Assembly: GCA_001939145.1 (NCBI GenBank)
Contig: LSRX01000258.1
Span: 213,509-277,508 of the forward strand
Direction: 5' to 3'
Length of the DNA: 64,000 nucleotides
Source of the DNA: Symbiodinium microadriaticum
Taxonomy: Eukaryota; Sar; Dinophyceae; Suessiales; Symbiodiniaceae
Shown here: positions 60,952 through 64,000 of the stretch, one piece after another
Position numbering within the stretch: position 1 is the first letter of the stretch
How the letters are laid out: every line of letters starts with the position of its first letter
Position numbers and translations under genes: made by a program
The notes under the pieces: model-generated
What the model saw: the letters and a program-made list of their open reading frames with translations, nothing else
Database searches by the model: none
Told to the model about the DNA's origin: nothing

Positions 60952-62769
60952 GAGCTCACGCTCCGCGAGTTTGTAGCAGCAGCCGCTCCAGCTCACGAAA
61001 GTGACTGAGCCCGCTCCTGTTCGTGAAGACGAAAATGACTTCGGACCCCTTGCCGGATCTTTTCAGGAGGTCGTCTTCAAACGTGATTGCAAAATACCAG
61101 TATCTAACAAGAGGGTCTCATTCACGCATATGATCGCATGTTTATCAGACAACTTCAAGGGCCCACCCGTGAGTTCTGAGCTGCTGCCCTGCTCGATTTA
61201 CTCGTAAGTTTCCGAAAATGAGCCTTTAAGAAAGGATGGGGATCTTTAGGGGGGGGGAGGCTACTAGGGCCACTTGGCATACTAGGAACCTTAGGCAACC
61301 CAAGGGAGTACTGGGGAGAATTATGGGATTCTTTGGTACATGCCCATAAAAGGAGCCACAATTTCCTGTTGTCTTCTAAACACTTGGGACAATTCCTCCC
61401 AGTCCCTAAACCCTGAAATCCTAGACCCTAAAACCCCGGAGCGTGCAACCCAAAGCCCTGAAACCCTATAAGCCGAGCACTCAAACGCTGTAGCCCCCCC
61501 GGCGAGCCAGGCTCTGCGGCTCGCGAACTACGGCTGCTTGGATTAAGCCTTGCAAGACTAACCATAGGCCCCTAAGCAGTTCCTTTTTATGGCTTATATT
61601 TATCAGGAATTATTTATAGTCCTATAGGTAATCCCAAAAAGGAACTACTTAGGGGCCTATGCCCAAATCAACGCAAGCCATGGGTTTGGGGCGCAGGGTG
61701 TAGGGAGCTTATCAGGGGATTCAGGCACCTTTGCTGGCAGAAATGTAGACATGATTCTGCAGCGGCGTAGACAGATGCTGCCTACTGCTTCCAATGGGCT
61801 TTGTTGCATATCGGAACGTGCAGATTTTTTGAAGGGCGTAAACTGTCACATGACAACTTCAAGGGAACACTAAGGTAGTCATGTTTCTGGTTATTCCGAC
61901 TCCTGTAGTATCTAGAAACATCAGTTGGGTGGAGGTTTGTAGGCTGCGATCGGTGTTGTGCAGCCAAGTTAGAAGTAGGGTTTATAGGGTTTATAGGAAG
62001 ATAGTCAGGACAGCACCAGAACAACACCAATAGGCTTCACAATGCAGAAACCCTAGTTGCCCTTCACCTTTGACCCTAAACTCCCGGTTGTGAATGATGG
62101 TCGCCCCTTCGATGCTTCAGACAACAGAGAAGCCTGTATTTTATAGCCGGACACCAGGCATTTCCATGACGACTCTCGAGGAGGTCTTCATGGCTTTGGG
62201 GGAGCAGGCCAAAATCCCTGGGTCGGAGATCCTCCGTGCGCGGTGTTCTCTACGCGTTCTAGAAGAAGCCTTTTCAGGTTCAATAGGTAGTCTTGAAGGG
62301 AATTTGAGGGGGTCTGAACGGCTGCCGGCTGGGATTCGGGTATGTTGTCCCTCAAGGGCACCCCCCCCCCCTCTTCGGCAACTGCTTGGGCACGAGGACC
62401 CTTGGCCATAGGGTCATAGGGCTTTAGGGCTCCAAGGGTGTGCTTGTTGGGGTGTTGTGTTGCTTGCCCTTGTCCGGGTATATATTCGGAGCAGACGGAG
62501 CTTCCGGGCATGAAGGCAAGCTTTACGCAAAAGAAGTTCGGGTTGCATGTTGAACTGGGAACGACGGTTATGCATAACAATGCAAAATTATTGTCGCTCA
62601 CTTTTGATCGGTCCCTTCCTTCTCCTCGGATTGCAAAGGAGGGATATTCTATCCATACTCAAGCCTCGAATCATAGCCGCTGAGCACTTCCCGCACTTCC
62701 AAACCCTCATCCCTGCACCCCCCAATCCATCCCAAACCCGGCTTTCCGGAGGCGGAGCGTGAGGCTGCA
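60952..62769 (+). CDS. ABCA transporter, distal NBD exons after the 50 kb intron
   Basis: Exons: 60952-60964 (E-L-T-L plus one base, GC donor), 62158-62207 (ISMTTLEEVFMALGEQ) and 62752-62769 (AEREAA, GT donor gtaagc). ISMTTLEEVF is the hallmark at the end of ABCA nucleotide-binding domains. No signature, Walker B or switch exon occurs between 58883 and 62157 that could give these exons a separate origin, so they complete the domain begun at 607-10749. Phases fit: 10749 ends in phase 0, 60952 starts in phase 0, 60964 and 62158 meet in phase 1, 62207 and 62752 in phase 0. The bases after 60964 (cgcgagtttg) would add R-E-F-G before ISM, giving the more conserved FGIS, but that would need a non-G donor; the short-exon boundary is uncertain. 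The gene continues beyond the window. Confidence 0.65.
61563..61661 (+). mobile_element. MITE-A-like element, variant termini
   Basis: Shares the inner arm agttcctttttatgg / ccaaaaaggaact with MITE-A, but the outer ends are ataggcccctaagc and ggggcctat. Possibly a subfamily. In ABCA intron 60965-62157. Confidence 0.7.
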
Positions 62770-62860
62770 GTAAGCTCGCCGACGCGCGTTCGCATGAGTC
62801 TGGGCCCCGGTTTCTCTGAGATTCGGGGCCTACGAGTTTGTAGGGCCTTGTAGGGTTGGT

Positions 62861-62972
62861 AATGTAGGGGCCTTAAGAATTGGAATAGGGTTTTGGGGGT
62901 TCCTTATTATCATTATAGTTTAATATACCCCAAACCCTATTCTAATCATTAGGGTCATTAGGGCTCCTACAT
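62861..62972 (+). mobile_element. MITE-B copy 2
   Basis: Arms aatgtaggggccttaagaat and ggctcctacatt, with inner arms ggaatagggttttggggg / cccaaaccctattc. Lies downstream of ABCA exon 62752-62769. Confidence 0.8.
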
Positions 62973-63050
62973 TAAAGCAGGCTTGGGGGTTAAGGGTTTT
63001 GGGATGTTTTGGGTTTGAGGTTGCAGGGTTTAGGGCCGTAGGCGATTGCA

Positions 63051-63183
63051 CAAGCCCTGATGCAGAAAAAGGGGCTTGCTGGTTGGATGAGGTTACTGCG
63101 GGGGGGGGGGGGGGGGGGGCACAAGCCCTGATGCAGAAAAAGGGGCTTGCTGGTTGGATGAGGTTACTGCGGGGGGGGGGGGG
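63051..63183 (+). repeat. Two-copy tandem duplication with poly-G ends
   Basis: A unit of about 67 bp beginning gcacaagccctgatgcag and ending in a G run occurs twice back to back (63051-63117 and 63119-63183). The same starting motif is found singly at about 13153 and 48551. Confidence 0.9.
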
Positions 63184-64000
63184 AGGCGTACACAGAGGAT
63201 GTGATGGATTGTCGTAGAACGCGCCAAGCGCGTGCATAGCTGGAACTGTAATGCCACTCTCCGTCCGTGCAAGAGAGTGTGTACACTTCATGCTTCTTCA
63301 GATTCCTTTGTGCTGATAGAGGTTCTTGCAGATTTTGCAAGGTTGGTCGCCAGCTTTTGGGATGAATGAGTACTAGTGCAGCTGTTAGTTGGGATCGAGG
63401 GCCTGATTGCATTCGAAATTCGATGCCTTGAGTAAGCCAGACTCAGGGGAAGACGGCCAGCTCTATATTGGAATGAATCAAGGTCGCACCTGAAATGTAG
63501 GAGATTGGGGTTCAGGGCGCAAGGTGCTATGAGATTTATGACGATATCTGTATGGCAACAAGGTGTATGTGACAAGAGCCAAGGTGTTCTGAGACCGGGC
63601 CTGGAGCCCTAAACGCATAGACCCTCAAATACCCTGAGAGCGTAAAGACCTAAACCTTAAACCTTACCCTGACCCCTGAAACCCTAATCACTAAACCCTT
63701 ACACCTCTAAACCCTAAGCCTTAAACCCCTACACCCCTAAAGCCCTCACTATCTTCTTAAACCCTAAACCCTCAAAACCTCTAAACCCTAAGCCTTCTAA
63801 ACCCCTGCAGCCCTAAGCCCTGGAGGCCCTGGGCCCCTGCATCGACCCTCAGAGTCTGACATGGAACCCTTCCCCTCTGCAAGGCGAAAACGCCCCCAGA
63901 TCGATAAATACTAAATGGGTAGTTCCCCCCAAATTGGGGTCCCTTTTTGGGGTCCTTGTTTATAATCCCTAAATAGGGTCCCTTTTTAGGGTCCTTGTTT

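Larger units (their letters stand above)
62770..64000 (+). other. ABCA intron or downstream sequence to window end
   Basis: Contains MITE-B copy 2, the 63051-63183 duplication and C-rich telomere-like sequence (about 63600-63830). No further exon could be assigned. The AG|G at about 63880 (ctctgcaag|gcgaaaacg) could begin the next ABCA exon but carries no recognisable motif. Confidence 0.4.

Noticed and set aside
61001-61207. Open frame of 68 codons starting MTEPAPVREDENDF
   Set aside because: Looks somewhat protein-like but has no recognised family and no compatible splice phase with the ABCA exons around it.
1-64000. Bacterial features: operons, Shine-Dalgarno sites, CRISPR arrays, rho-independent terminators
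   Set aside because: The window is clearly spliced eukaryotic DNA; the palindromes are MITE-like elements, and no regularly spaced identical repeats of CRISPR type occur.

Overview
The window looks like nuclear DNA of a dinoflagellate. All real coding sequence is on the + strand, cut into very short exons (about 13-213 nt) that make up only some 6-7% of the window. The introns use GC, GT and GA donors with AG|G acceptors, and they are packed with telomere-like TTTAGGG/CCCTAAA heptamers, microsatellites and short inverted-repeat elements. This splice grammar, together with a uniform gene orientation, is typical of dinoflagellates. Four protein-coding genes and one degenerate gene copy can be assembled by hand from exon homology and reading-phase continuity.

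Layout: (1) An ABCA-type ABC transporter supplies exons at 607-6802, 10705-10749 and 60952-62769. These encode most of one nucleotide-binding domain: signature, Walker B, switch region, C-terminal LEEVF motif. The gene runs off both ends of the window. (2) A complete four-exon SUMO gene (1707-2786) lies inside the ABCA intron 1256-3782. (3) An intronless, frame-shifted, armadillo-like gene copy (about 8455-9815) sits between ABCA exons at 6802 and 10705. (4) A homologue of the outer-dynein-arm docking protein ODAD3/CCDC151 (ODA10) runs from 13022 to 58882, inside the ABCA intron 10750-60951. (5) A complete 21-exon FKBP-TPR immunophilin gene (17206-31646, about 559 aa) lies inside the ODAD3 intron 16949-34636.

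The window is therefore a Russian-doll locus: FKBP within ODAD3 within ABCA, plus SUMO within another ABCA intron, all on the same strand. The host exons flanking each nested gene join in phase. The nested genes whose 5' ends are visible start a few bases after an AG, which fits spliced-leader trans-splicing. Trans-splicing of nested genes from the host precursor is my inference.

Many introns carry G-rich TTTAGGG-like repeats near the donor and C-rich CCCTAAA-like repeats near the acceptor, an inverted arrangement resembling terminal inverted repeats. At least five families of short palindromic MITE-like elements are scattered through the introns. No tRNA, rRNA, CRISPR or convincing minus-strand gene was seen. 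All exon models were made by eye, without transcripts or searches.
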